The notes beneath the pieces were generated by a model. It ran no database searches, was not told where the DNA came from, and was given only the letters and a program-made list of their open reading frames with translations. Source: Clostridiales bacterium UBA1775 (GTDB taxonomy: Bacteria > Bacillota > Clostridia > Monoglobales > Firm-18). From it: DNA of 60,817 nucleotides. Shown in pieces: positions 8,257 through 16,650 of this stretch. The stretch is from positions 1-60,817 of the forward strand of contig DCGP01000009.1 of assembly GCA_002314595.1 (NCBI GenBank), read 5' to 3'. The translations under genes and the position numbers were made by a program. The stretch's first letter is position 1. The number at the start of each line of letters is the position of its first letter.

Positions 8257-9627
8257 TTAGCCATCTAATCTTCTAAAAACCTTCTTTAAGAAAACAATAC
8301 AAAGGGTTAATGATGCAATTTCTGCAATAGGATATGACAACCATACAATATCAATATTTCCTGTTTTTGATAGCAAGTACGCTACCGGAACAAGCACTAT
8401 TAACTGCCTTGCAACTGATACTATCAAGCTGTAATGGCCTCTGCCTAAGGCTTGGAACACAGAGGAAGAAACAATACAAAAGCCTGCAAATAAAAAGCTG
8501 ATGCTTATAATCCTAAGTGCAGGAATACCGATTGCCTTTAATGTTTGGTTGTCGTTAAACATACCGATTAGTTGTTCCGGCATTAGTTGGAATGTCAATA
8601 CGCCGATAACCATTAGGATTGTGGCGTACATTACACTTAACATAACAGTAGTTGTAATGCGTTCCTTCTTTTTAGCACCAAAATTGTATGCAACAATAGG
8701 AATCATACCGTTGTTTAAGCCAAACACCGGCATAAATATAAAGCTTTGCAATTTAAAATAAATACCGAAAACTGTTGTTGCAAGTGTGCCTGCTCCGTTG
8801 CCGTATACTGTTTTTACAGTATCAAACACTACCAAAATTTTGTTCATACAAAAAGTCATTACAGAGCCGATTGCCATCATTAAAATTGAAGGGACACCTA
8901 CTGAGTAAATTTTACTGATAATTTCTTTGTTAGGCTTCATATTTTCAAGTTTTAATGTAATATATAGGTTGTGCTTATAATTAAAAATATATGCTACAAT
9001 CATAGCGATAACTTGACCTATTACAGTTGCAATTGCCGCACCTGTAACTCCCATTTTTGGCATACCGAAATAACCAAAAATTAGAATAGGGTCTAAAATT
9101 AAGTTTGTTATTGCACCGATTAGTTGGCTAAACATTGTAAAAATTGTTTTGCCTGTGGATTGCAACATTCTTTCAAACAAAAACTGTCCAAAAATACCAA
9201 AGGAAAAGCAACTGCAAATTGTAAGATATTCTTTGCCGTATCTTACAATTTCAGGGTTTGAATTTTGTACCTTAAAAAACCACTCTGTTACTGTTAATCC
9301 CAAAACAACAAATACAAGTGTGCTGATAATTGTTAGTATAAAGCCATTGCCTGCTGTTTGGTTTGCCTTTTTAAAATTTCTTTCCCCCAGGCTTTTTGAC
9401 AAAAGTGCATTCATACCTACACAGGTTCCTGCTGCTACGGAAATCATTAAGTTTTGGTACGGAAATGCAAGTGATACTGCCGTTAAGGCGTTAATATCGT
9501 ACCAACCTACAAAAATACTGTCAACTATATTATAAAGTGCCTGAACCAACATTGATGCAATCATTGGCAAGGACATTGACAACAACAATTTGTTAACCGG
9601 TTGTGTGCCCATTCTGTTTTCTTCCAT
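8257..9627 (-). CDS. MATE-family multidrug/toxin efflux transporter
   Basis: A 456-residue inner-membrane protein with about twelve hydrophobic segments in two similar halves, and typical MATE elements: the N-terminal MGTQPVNKLLLSMSLPMIASM, VDSIFVGW, and GMNALLSKSLGERNFKKAN in the first cytoplasmic loop. It is expected to export cationic compounds in exchange for sodium or protons. A consensus promoter lies just upstream at 9688-9716. The substrate is unknown. Confidence 0.9.
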   Translation of the reverse strand: MEENRMGTQPVNKLLLSMSLPMIASMLVQALYNIVDSIFVGWYDINALTAVSLAFPYQNLMISVAAGTCVGMNALLSKSLGERNFKKANQTAGNGFILTIISTLVFVVLGLTVTEWFFKVQNSNPEIVRYGKEYLTICSCFSFGIFGQFLFERMLQSTGKTIFTMFSQLIGAITNLILDPILIFGYFGMPKMGVTGAAIATVIGQVIAMIVAYIFNYKHNLYITLKLENMKPNKEIISKIYSVGVPSILMMAIGSVMTFCMNKILVVFDTVKTVYGNGAGTLATTVFGIYFKLQSFIFMPVFGLNNGMIPIVAYNFGAKKKERITTTVMLSVMYATILMVIGVLTFQLMPEQLIGMFNDNQTLKAIGIPALRIISISFLFAGFCIVSSSVFQALGRGHYSLIVSVARQLIVLVPVAYLLSKTGNIDIVWLSYPIAEIASLTLCIVFLKKVFRRLDG

Positions 9628-9687
9628 TTATTTGCCTCCAAATCTATAATGGCATAAAAGCCCATAATACTTCATTATATCGCATAT

Positions 9688-9716
9688 ATTATAGTTTAAA
9701 TATAAATTTATGTCAA
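9688..9716 (-). promoter_or_regulatory. Consensus sigma-A promoter for the MATE gene
   Basis: On the minus strand TTGACA and TATAAT are separated by 17 bases, a perfect match to consensus, about 60 bp before the MATE start codon. The rest of the gap between the MATE and SLH genes (9628-9924) holds only the SLH terminator and AT-rich sequence. Confidence 0.8.
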
Positions 9717-9850
9717 GAACAAAATATTATAATAAAATAATCGTAAAAAAAGGATTTTTAGACAAATTGTCAAAAAACCCTTTAAAATATGCTATATTTC
9801 AAGTATTCTCTTTATATTTTTACTGAATATCAATATTGTGTCCTCCAAAA

Positions 9851-9890
9851 AAAATTACCGAGGAAAAAGGGGGATTTCCTCGGTAATTTT
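9851..9890 (-). terminator. Terminator of the SLH-protein gene
   Basis: A 16-bp perfect inverted repeat (AAAATTACCGAGGAAA and its complement) with an 8-base loop is followed on the minus strand by more T residues. It stands 34 bp after the SLH-protein stop codon. Confidence 0.85.
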
Positions 9891-9924
9891 AATTATGAAA
9901 CTGTATAAAGTATAAATTTTAAAG

Positions 9925-11736
9925 TTATTTAGCAGTTACAATAATTTGTGATATTTCGTAAACGCCATAGTTTGCTGTACCAACTGCAACAACAGTCATA
10001 CCGGCTGTAATACCCTTTAATGAAGAGATGTTTGAAGATGTTGTGTCTGTAATCTTTGCATTTGACTTAACAACTGTTTGAACCTCGCTTACTGCACCTG
10101 TTGCAGCATCTGTTACTTGGATACCCATTACATAGCTTGTTGGGTGAACATAAGTAACAATACCTGTAAGTGTTGGTGAAACCACCAAGGTTTCTGTCTT
10201 AATTCTTTCAATATTTGCACTATCAAGTCTAACTTCAGCAGTTGCACCTAAACGAAGGTCGTAAATTGTTGCATCTGTGTTTCCTGTTACTTCAAATACT
10301 GTGTCATTTGTAACCATATATGTTACTTCATCTGTACTTGTTTTAATTGTAATTTCAGGAATTGAAGAAATTAAAATCTTTGTGATTGTACCATTTACAG
10401 TTTTGCTTGCACTTTTAGCAACAACCTTTGAAATACCACCATCTGTGATTGTTAAGCTAACTGTATCGCCAACAGACAAACCACGAACATCTGTTTTAGA
10501 GCTGTTTCTTGAAACGGTTGCATCTTCATTAAATACAAACTCCATTTCACCATTTTCACTTGTTGAAACAACCAATGCTGTTATATTTTCATCAAGCTTG
10601 ATTGAAACGATTTTACCCGAATAGGTCTTATTTCCTGTTTCAACATTTACTTCTGTAACAATTCCGCCTTGTATTGTAAGCTTTGCATATTGGCTTTTTG
10701 CAAGTGCAGAGAATGTTGTAATTTGGTTATTTACAATATATTTGCAATTTGTAGAATCAACTGTGTATGTTTTTGTGCCTGATGCATTTTTAATTGTAAT
10801 CTTTTTAACGCCAGCATTGTCTGCCAATGTATAAATCATACCGGTATCAGTTGTATATGTGTTTGAAGAAACTGCATCTATCATTCTAACAACTGTGCCT
10901 TGATAGTGAATTCTTACAGTTTGGCTCTTTTGTAGGCTTGAAACCTTAACGTTAGTGCCATCAACCTTTACTGTAACACCATCTGCCACAGGGATAACTT
11001 GTTCCTCACCCTTAATTGAAACTATAACTGATGAATCTGTTACACCTTGAACTGTACCTTCTTTATAAGAAGCGTTCATAAGGTTTTCGCCACGATACAT
11101 AATTGTTGAAATCATTGCACGTGTAAGCTCTCCGTTAGGATTAAAATTGTTGTTGTCAACGCCCTTCATAAGCCCCATATCATAAACATATTTAACATAT
11201 GCCTTTGATGATGACGGAATTGATGATGCGTCTGCAAAATCCAAAACGATTACTGCGTCTTCCAATGCCTTTTCGGCACCACCTACAAGCTTTGTTAAAA
11301 TAACTGCTGCTTCGTGTCTTTTTAATGATTGGTCCTTTGAAGTATCTGAAATAAATGAAGTTAATTCATCTGTTGTAATAACGTCCCAATATAATAGGTA
11401 TGCTACTTCATCTTTAAAGTCTATATTGTATGGTTCCAAAACACTTGCGTATTTTTTGTTTGCTGCATTTCTGTATTCAGAGTTTGCTTCGTCGTCAACA
11501 CCCATAATACGTGATGCGATAATTAGTGTTTCAAGACGTGTTACAGATTTGTCCGGCTTAAATGTGCCGTCTGTGTAACCTTTTAAAATGCCTCTGTTTA
11601 CCATACTTGTAATAGCTTCGTCAGCCCAATTATGGTTTGAAGTAATATCAGGGAATACCGCTGCACTAACCATAGTAAGCGAACTTACGATTAGTGTTAA
11701 AACTACTAATAATGATAAAATACTTTTTTTACTCAT
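9925..11736 (-). CDS. S-layer homology (SLH) domain surface protein
   Basis: A secreted 603-residue protein, probably held on the cell wall by its N-terminal SLH repeats. An Sec signal peptide covers about residues 1-26. Three SLH units follow: one with NRGILKGYTDGTFKPDKSVTR, a diverged one around YLLYWDVITTDELTSF, and one with YDMGLMKGVDNNNFNPNGELTR. The remaining ~380 residues are beta-rich, Thr/Val/Ser-rich and look repetitive (variants of GTV...V...DGTNVKV), with no catalytic motif. The ATG at 11736 has GGAGGGATCC upstream; an extension to 11775 would spoil the signal peptide. Substrate- or surface-structural role not determinable. Confidence 0.88.
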   Translation of the reverse strand: MSKKSILSLLVVLTLIVSSLTMVSAAVFPDITSNHNWADEAITSMVNRGILKGYTDGTFKPDKSVTRLETLIIASRIMGVDDEANSEYRNAANKKYASVLEPYNIDFKDEVAYLLYWDVITTDELTSFISDTSKDQSLKRHEAAVILTKLVGGAEKALEDAVIVLDFADASSIPSSSKAYVKYVYDMGLMKGVDNNNFNPNGELTRAMISTIMYRGENLMNASYKEGTVQGVTDSSVIVSIKGEEQVIPVADGVTVKVDGTNVKVSSLQKSQTVRIHYQGTVVRMIDAVSSNTYTTDTGMIYTLADNAGVKKITIKNASGTKTYTVDSTNCKYIVNNQITTFSALAKSQYAKLTIQGGIVTEVNVETGNKTYSGKIVSIKLDENITALVVSTSENGEMEFVFNEDATVSRNSSKTDVRGLSVGDTVSLTITDGGISKVVAKSASKTVNGTITKILISSIPEITIKTSTDEVTYMVTNDTVFEVTGNTDATIYDLRLGATAEVRLDSANIERIKTETLVVSPTLTGIVTYVHPTSYVMGIQVTDAATGAVSEVQTVVKSNAKITDTTSSNISSLKGITAGMTVVAVGTANYGVYEISQIIVTAK

Positions 11737-11866
11737 TTTGGATCCCTCCGTTTGTTTTTTTATACTTTTATACAATATATTGTATCACACCTTTTTTAAA
11801 ATATCAATACCTATTGTATTAAAATTTTATTTCATAGATAAAATTAGAACGGTTTAGAAAAATGTG

Positions 11867-11972
11867 TAGACCACATAAAGTAGTAAAAATATAAGATAAA
11901 TTGGTCTTTTTTATCAAATTTGGTTATAATTTTTAAAACTTCTGTTTTTAAGTTTGTCTTAAATACTTTATG
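11867..11972. repeat. Spacer repeat copy A1
   Basis: A 106-bp sequence starting TAGACCACATAAAGTAG that recurs at 12079-12184 with about six differences. Its own ends are inverted: CATAAAGTA at the left and TACTTTATG at the right. It is non-coding. Confidence 0.85.
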
Positions 11973-11974
11973 TT

Positions 11975-12041
11975 ATGAACAAACTTCACCTCTCGGCGTA
12001 TAAACATACGCCTTCGGGACGCTGGCTTTCAGTTTGTCCAT
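11975..12041. repeat. 67-bp structured repeat, copy A
   Basis: Outer arms ATGAACAAACT and AGTTTGTCCAT pair over 10 of 11 positions. Inside, GGCGTAT-AAAC-ATACGCC forms a 7-bp tetraloop hairpin. A same-length copy lies at 33596-33662; differences include paired changes that keep the stems. On the minus strand both copies stay open in one frame, but no start signal supports a gene. Confidence 0.8.
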
Positions 12042-12078
12042 TCTACTTCATTTTTCTACAACCTCCATTGTGCCGGCT

Positions 12079-12223
12079 TAGACCACATAAAGTAGTAAAA
12101 ATATAAGATAAATTGGTCTTTTTTATCAAATTTAGTTATAATTTTTAAAACTTCTGCTTTTAAGTTTGTCTCGAATGCATTATGTGGTCTACTTCGTTTT
12201 TCTACAACCTCCATTGTGCTGAC
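12079..12223. repeat. Spacer repeat copy A2 with perfect terminal inverted repeat and no structured insert
   Basis: Second copy of the locus A unit. It begins TAGACCACATAA and, at 12180-12191, ends with the perfect complement TTATGTGGTCTA. The flank TCTACTTC...CCATTGTGC that follows the 67-bp block in copy A1 follows here after only TGG, so this copy looks like the unit without the block. The rest of 12224-12300 is AT-rich with no gene seen. Confidence 0.8.
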
Positions 12224-12300
12224 ATAATGCAAACAAAAAAATAACCATAGCAAAATTATCTTTGCTATGGTCTAAAAATATCTTTTTAAATTTCTGAAAT

Positions 12301-12897
12301 TTAAGCATTTTTAAAGTCTTTTGCATATCTTTCGATAATGTCTGCTGTGCTGTCAATGCCTATGCTTGTTGCATTGATACACATATTATACACACGAGAG
12401 TCTCCCCATTTTTTGTCGGAGTGTCTGTTATGGAAGTTTCTGCGTTGTCTGTCCTTAAACTTTACCTTGTCCTTTGCGTCCTCGTAGGAAAGGTTGTGAA
12501 GCTCCATAATTCTCTTAATCTTTTCTTCCTTATCCCCTGTTACAAAGATGTGAACTGCGTTAGGGCAATTTCTTAAAATATAGTCTGAACATCTGCCCAC
12601 TACAACAAACGATTCCCCTGAATCTGCTCTTTCACGAATAAAATCTTTAATTTTGTCATAAATAATTTGCTCTACGGAATTAGTGTGATTGCCACGTCTT
12701 TTAGACATAAATATGTTAATTGGACGTTCGTCATACTTATCCATATCCTCACGAGTGTAGCCGAACTTACTGCACATATCCAAGAAGTAGTCCTTGTTAT
12801 AAAGTGGAAGCCCCATATTTTTTGCAACTTGCTTTGCAATAAAATGACCTGCGCTACCATATTCTCTGCCGATTGTAATAATGACTTGATTTTTCAT
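12301..12897 (-). CDS. Cytidylate kinase-like protein
   Basis: A 198-residue P-loop kinase-like protein of the cytidylate-kinase-like family, common in Clostridia and distinct from Cmk. The N-terminal ITIGREYGSAGHFIAKQVAK holds the degenerate phosphate loop (GREYGSAG). FVVVGRCSDYILRN and a basic lid (KDRQRRNFHNRHSDKKWGD) follow. The in vivo substrate of the group is not established. It lies 21 bp after the SLC13-type permease gene on the same strand, so the two are likely cotranscribed. Confidence 0.82.
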   Translation of the reverse strand: MKNQVIITIGREYGSAGHFIAKQVAKNMGLPLYNKDYFLDMCSKFGYTREDMDKYDERPINIFMSKRRGNHTNSVEQIIYDKIKDFIRERADSGESFVVVGRCSDYILRNCPNAVHIFVTGDKEEKIKRIMELHNLSYEDAKDKVKFKDRQRRNFHNRHSDKKWGDSRVYNMCINATSIGIDSTADIIERYAKDFKNA

Positions 12898-12918
12898 TTT
12901 ACTACCTCCCCAAATTAT

Positions 12919-14286
12919 TTATATTAAGTTATACTTAAATAAAATACAAACTGTGGACATTGCAAGCACGATAATTGTAGCCGGTACACAGTATTTGCAG
13001 TAAGTTCCCCAACTGATTGGGTGTCCTTCTTTGGCTGCAACAGATGTACCCACAACATTTGCAGATGCACCGATTGGAGTACCGTTACCACCAATATCCG
13101 TACCGATTGACAATGAATATGCCAAAACGTCAAGTGGCATACCTGCTTGATTCATAAGCTTAACAACCGGCACCATTGTAGCTGCAAAAGGAATGTTGTC
13201 AATAAATGCACTTGCAATAGCAGAAAGCCATAGGATAATTGCTGAAACTGCAATGATGTTGCCACCACTAACCTTTTCAATAAATCCTGCAACTGCCTCT
13301 AATGCGCCTGTTTGCTCTAATCCTCCTACGGAAATAAACAAGCCCACAAAGAACAATATTGTCTTGTAGTCAATATGTTTAATAATATGAACAATTCCGT
13401 CCCTGCCTGATGCAATAAATGTTGTAATAACTGTAAGTATTGCTGCAATTACGCCGATTGTTGCAACTGAAAGTGTTGTTTGTGCATGGGTAATAAGCAA
13501 AACAACGCTGATTGCAAATACAATAATTGGAAATACAAAAGCCGTCTTGTTTGTAATGGCGTCCTTGGCATCCATAACTTGAATATCGTCCCCACGTTCA
13601 AGCTCGCTCTTTTTTAAATCCTTTCTAAAACATAGGAAGAAGTAGAATAGGATTACAACAAAACAAATTGCGGCAATTACACCTGTATTTGTTAAAAAGT
13701 CAAAGAAAGAAAAACCAAATGATGTACCTATAATAATGTTTGGTGGGTCCCCACACATTGTTGCAGAGCCACCAAGGTTAGCACAGAAAATTTCTGCAAT
13801 AATCATTGGTACCGGGTTAAACTTTAAAAGTCTGGCAAGCTCGGCTGTAACTGCTGCCAAGAACAAAATAACTGTGATACTGTCAATAAACATTGAAAGC
13901 ACACCTGCCATAATCATAAAGCATACTAAAATGGGAACTGTCTTATACTTAACAGCACCTGCAATTTTTAAACAAAGCCATCTAAAAAATCCTGAAAGTC
14001 CCATACCTTCAACCATTACCATCATACCAAGTATAAAGATAATTGTTGACCAGTTGACACCCGATGTTGATTCCTCTGCTTCACCATACCAAAAAGGCAA
14101 TTTGAAAATCGGACTGAAATTTAAAGTGTCCCAAATAGCTGTCCAGCTGTGCATAAATATGCCAAATACAACTGTCAAAACCAAAAGTCCACTTGCAAGT
14201 GTAACAATGTGGCGTTCTACAACGTCAAATACAATCATAATAAACATTGCTACAAAAATTATTATAGCTGCAATTTGTGCTGCCAT
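12919..14286 (-). CDS. SLC13/ArsB/NhaD-type ion transporter (IT superfamily permease)
   Basis: A 455-residue membrane protein with about eleven or twelve helices. The two inverted halves each carry the IT-superfamily signature: LGGSATMCGDPPNIIIGTS in the first and GGNGTPIGASANVVG in the second. These features place it among citrate/dicarboxylate, arsenite and Na+/H+ (NhaD) carriers; the ion cannot be fixed from sequence. Transcription probably starts about 270 bp upstream, leaving a long leader with a terminator-like hairpin. Confidence 0.85.
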   Translation of the reverse strand: MAAQIAAIIIFVAMFIMIVFDVVERHIVTLASGLLVLTVVFGIFMHSWTAIWDTLNFSPIFKLPFWYGEAEESTSGVNWSTIIFILGMMVMVEGMGLSGFFRWLCLKIAGAVKYKTVPILVCFMIMAGVLSMFIDSITVILFLAAVTAELARLLKFNPVPMIIAEIFCANLGGSATMCGDPPNIIIGTSFGFSFFDFLTNTGVIAAICFVVILFYFFLCFRKDLKKSELERGDDIQVMDAKDAITNKTAFVFPIIVFAISVVLLITHAQTTLSVATIGVIAAILTVITTFIASGRDGIVHIIKHIDYKTILFFVGLFISVGGLEQTGALEAVAGFIEKVSGGNIIAVSAIILWLSAIASAFIDNIPFAATMVPVVKLMNQAGMPLDVLAYSLSIGTDIGGNGTPIGASANVVGTSVAAKEGHPISWGTYCKYCVPATIIVLAMSTVCILFKYNLI

Positions 14287-14467
14287 AGCAATCCCTCCGT
14301 TATATATTGATTTTACTTAATTTTACGAACCAATATATATTATCACAACGGAAAATAAATTGCAACAAAATAACCTAAATAATATACATTTGTAACAATT
14401 TTTGTAACATTTTATATTTTTCTACATATTTAATAGACGGGGTTTGTTAATTTTTTCACCAAAAAAC

Positions 14468-14493
14468 AAGAGAACCCCTTACAAGGTTCTCTT
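14468..14493 (-). terminator. Terminator-like hairpin in the leader of the SLC13-type gene
   Basis: Arms AAGAGAACC and GGTTCTCTT with an 8-base loop, followed on the minus strand by TTGTTTTTT. It lies downstream of a minus-strand promoter and upstream of the permease, where no gene ends, so attenuation is possible. On the plus strand AAAATTTTT follows, so it could also work in that direction. Confidence 0.5.
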
Positions 14494-14557
14494 AAAATTT
14501 TTATTAAATTGTTTTAGTTCTGCATTATGTAGCAAAATTAAAACCCCTTTTTTCTTT

Positions 14558-14587
14558 ATTTTACCACTTTATTTTAAAAATTGTCAA
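14558..14587 (-). promoter_or_regulatory. Promoter for the SLC13-type permease operon
   Basis: Minus strand TTGACA and TAAAAT are 18 bases apart. The gap 14287-14698 otherwise holds the long leader, the hairpin at 14468-14493 and the promoter of the plus-strand gene at 14640-14668. Confidence 0.55.
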
Positions 14588-14639
14588 TGTGGATTTTCAC
14601 AAAATACCTTAATGTTTTTTGTGCAATGATGATAAACTA

Positions 14640-14668
14640 TTGATTTTTTAATTTTATTAGTCTATAAT
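14640..14668 (+). promoter_or_regulatory. Promoter of the small membrane protein gene at 14699
   Basis: TTGATT and TATAAT are 17 bases apart; the ATG follows 30 bp later behind TTAGGAGGAAAAATT. Confidence 0.7.
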
Positions 14669-14698
14669 ATATGTATATCTAATTTAGGAGGAAAAATT

Positions 14699-15241
14699 AT
14701 GAGCAAAGGGATTATAAAGTTATTATCATTGGTTTTCGGCGCATTAGAAATTGTTGCAATGGTTTGCCTTGCAATTGAAACAAGGGGCTACATTGTGAAC
14801 CACACAGGAGATGCCGTGAAGTTTACCTCAGCATTTTTACTGTTTTCAACTGCATTTTTTGGTCTTTATTACATATTGTTTGGTTGCAAAAAGCAAATTG
14901 GAAGCCACCTATATGTTTGGTTTATGGGCCTTATAGTTGCGTGTGATTTTGCAGCAATTGCTCGCTCCGGCTCTTTCCCTGTTTCAGGTACAATAGCATT
15001 TGCTGTTTCCATTGCAGTTTACACGGTTTTGTGCTTTGCAAAGGATTTGGGATTTGTTAAATCTTGCGTATTTTCATTGGTTGGGCTTGCTGCTAAAATA
15101 TTTATTTTTACAGATTATTTCATTGGTAAAGGCAATGTTTCCGTACCACTTTCAACAGGCTTATTGCTTGCAGTAATTTCGGTATTTATGGTATGTGCAA
15201 AATACTATGACAAGGCAGTCAGACATTCAAACGACAAATAA
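14699..15241 (+). CDS. Six-helix small membrane protein, paralog of the pair at 59.5-60.8 kb
   Basis: I do not recognise a named family. The 180-residue protein has about six hydrophobic helices. Alignment by eye with the protein at 60212 shows the same length, helix spacing and landmarks: FGCKKQ versus RGCSKE after the second helix, a central KDLGFVKS versus MDLGKVKT, and a C-terminal AKYYDKA versus AKYVDKA. So it belongs to a three-member paralog family in this window. It has its own promoter, strong ribosome binding site and a terminator, and is thus monocistronic. Confidence 0.75.
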   Translation: MSKGIIKLLSLVFGALEIVAMVCLAIETRGYIVNHTGDAVKFTSAFLLFSTAFFGLYYILFGCKKQIGSHLYVWFMGLIVACDFAAIARSGSFPVSGTIAFAVSIAVYTVLCFAKDLGFVKSCVFSLVGLAAKIFIFTDYFIGKGNVSVPLSTGLLLAVISVFMVCAKYYDKAVRHSNDK

Positions 15242-15260
15242 TAAAAAGAATAATTATAAG

Positions 15261-15288
15261 AAAATCCTCGGAATAATCCGAGGATTTT
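15261..15288. terminator. Bidirectional terminator between convergent genes
   Basis: Arms AAAATCCTCGG and CCGAGGATTTT with loop AATAAT, T-rich on both strands. It ends the plus-strand membrane-protein gene and the minus-strand nuclease gene, whose stop codon is two bases away. Confidence 0.9.
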
Positions 15289-15289
15289 T

Positions 15290-16576
15290 TTATTGTGGCG
15301 GATTACACTTTGAGCAAGGTGTTAACCCTGAATTTTTTGCATCGCTTAGTGAAATGGGAATTTTGCTTTTGCTTAAATAATTACACCAACTATTGTGATA
15401 TTTCTTTCCCGTTTTGGTTGTATAAACTGTTTGGTTATTTGAACTTTCGGTATATTGAGCCCCTGTGGTTGTTGGCTCTGCTACCGTTGCAGCTTCTTGC
15501 CAACTGTTGCCGGTTGCATAGTCAATACCGATTGTTGGTTGCACATTGTAACAAAATACACAATAGGATATTCCTTTGCCGTTATCCTCAAGGGACAATG
15601 CCTCCATAAGCACCCCGTCTGCTACAAGGTTGCTCCATTTAAAGAATGGTGTTACCCTATACAAAACGTGGTTTCCGGTGGATTTAACATAATTTGCAAC
15701 TTGGTTTTCAAAGGGCAACATTCCGTCAATGTTTAAGTACCTTGTACCGGTTATCAGGTTGCGAGTATTTGCATTTTCTCCGGTTAATTGGAAGCCGATT
15801 AAATGGCATCTGTTGTATAAATATCCACCTGAAACAGTGTCGTATTTTTTGTTTAGCCAGCCTGTTGGGGTTACGGAGCTAATGCTGCCACGCTCCTCCG
15901 TAGGCATTATGTCAGGTGCAACCGATGCAAAGCACACATCGCAACGGTCATATCCGTCTTGGTAGGCGTAATATTCAAATGAGCCGTAAATCTTTTCAAA
16001 GCCCTTGAAAAACGGTACATTATTATTAAGTACAGCATAAGGGCTACCACTGTAATATGGAACATTTGCCATTAAATAATCGTACTCGCTTTGGTCAAAA
16101 TATTCCCTTACTACGGAAACAAGTTGCCTACCCTCGTCCCATGCAACGCCAAGGTTAAAGCCCTCTGCAACAAACCTAATGGGTAGCATTGTACGGTCGT
16201 TTATTGTAGTTGGTGCAACATCTAAACTATATGGTGTGCCGTTAATATAGCCGGTGTTACTGTCAATTACAAGCTTGATTGTATTGCCCTCTAATTCAAG
16301 AGTAACTTGGTTGGTGCTGTCGTTCCACTCAACCGTCCCACCAAATGCCTCAATTATTGCCCTGATAGGCACTAATGTTCGGTTATTTATGACCATTGGG
16401 GCTGTGCCTCTGCCTGTGTCAATTTCAACGTTGTTTTCGTTGACAGTCATCATTGGGTTGCCGATTTGCATTCCTACAACAACATCTGAAACATCACGAA
16501 AGCCCAAAACAGACACATTGGCAAAAACTATGCTGATAATTAACAATGTTGATATTAAAATTCTGCTTTTTTTCAT
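15290..16576 (-). CDS. Secreted DNA/RNA non-specific endonuclease with N-terminal stalk domain and Cys-rich tail
   Basis: A 428-residue exported protein. A signal peptide covers about residues 1-25. Two copper-amine-oxidase-like N-terminal (stalk) units follow at about 30-150, each with the NNRTLVPIRAI / NDRTMLPIRFV and VEWNDSTN / VAWDEGRQ pattern. The middle is an EndA/NucA-type beta-beta-alpha nuclease with CHLIGFQLTGENANTRN and NLITGTRYLN around the catalytic histidine. The last ~40 residues have a Cys/His set (HNSWCNYL...TPCSKC) like the small metal-binding tail of some extracellular nucleases. ATG at 16576 follows GGAGGGGATAAT. Likely role: extracellular nucleic-acid scavenging or DNA processing at the wall. 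Confidence 0.88.
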   Translation of the reverse strand: MKKSRILISTLLIISIVFANVSVLGFRDVSDVVVGMQIGNPMMTVNENNVEIDTGRGTAPMVINNRTLVPIRAIIEAFGGTVEWNDSTNQVTLELEGNTIKLVIDSNTGYINGTPYSLDVAPTTINDRTMLPIRFVAEGFNLGVAWDEGRQLVSVVREYFDQSEYDYLMANVPYYSGSPYAVLNNNVPFFKGFEKIYGSFEYYAYQDGYDRCDVCFASVAPDIMPTEERGSISSVTPTGWLNKKYDTVSGGYLYNRCHLIGFQLTGENANTRNLITGTRYLNIDGMLPFENQVANYVKSTGNHVLYRVTPFFKWSNLVADGVLMEALSLEDNGKGISYCVFCYNVQPTIGIDYATGNSWQEAATVAEPTTTGAQYTESSNNQTVYTTKTGKKYHNSWCNYLSKSKIPISLSDAKNSGLTPCSKCNPPQ

Positions 16577-16595
16577 ATTATCCCCTCCATAACTA

Positions 16596-16624
16596 ATAAT
16601 AAAACTAACGCCATTATTTGTCAA
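16596..16624 (-). promoter_or_regulatory. Promoter of the secreted nuclease gene
   Basis: Minus strand TTGACA and TATTAT are 17 bases apart, about 20 bp before the start codon. Confidence 0.7.
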
Positions 16625-16650
16625 TATGAAAAAATTATTAAATAATTGAA

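Larger units (their letters stand above)
11855..12058. mobile_element. MITE-like inverted-repeat element, locus A
   Basis: A ~204-bp non-coding unit bounded by related inverted repeats, TAGAAAAATGTGTAGA at the left and the complement of TAGAAAAATGAAGTAGA at the right. Inside are a ~106-bp AT-rich spacer and a 67-bp structured block next to the right end. Locus B at 33469-33687 has the same layout and similar ends. No transposase is seen, so mobility is inferred from architecture only. Confidence 0.5.

Noticed and set aside
11867..12184. CRISPR-like direct repeats
   Set aside because: There are only two copies, each over 100 bp, without regular short repeats and spacers, and no cas genes are in the window.
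12056..12253. 65-codon minus-strand reading frame through repeat copy A2
   Set aside because: It lies wholly inside the repeat, has no usable ribosome binding site, and the corresponding frame in copy A1 is broken by a stop and the structured block.
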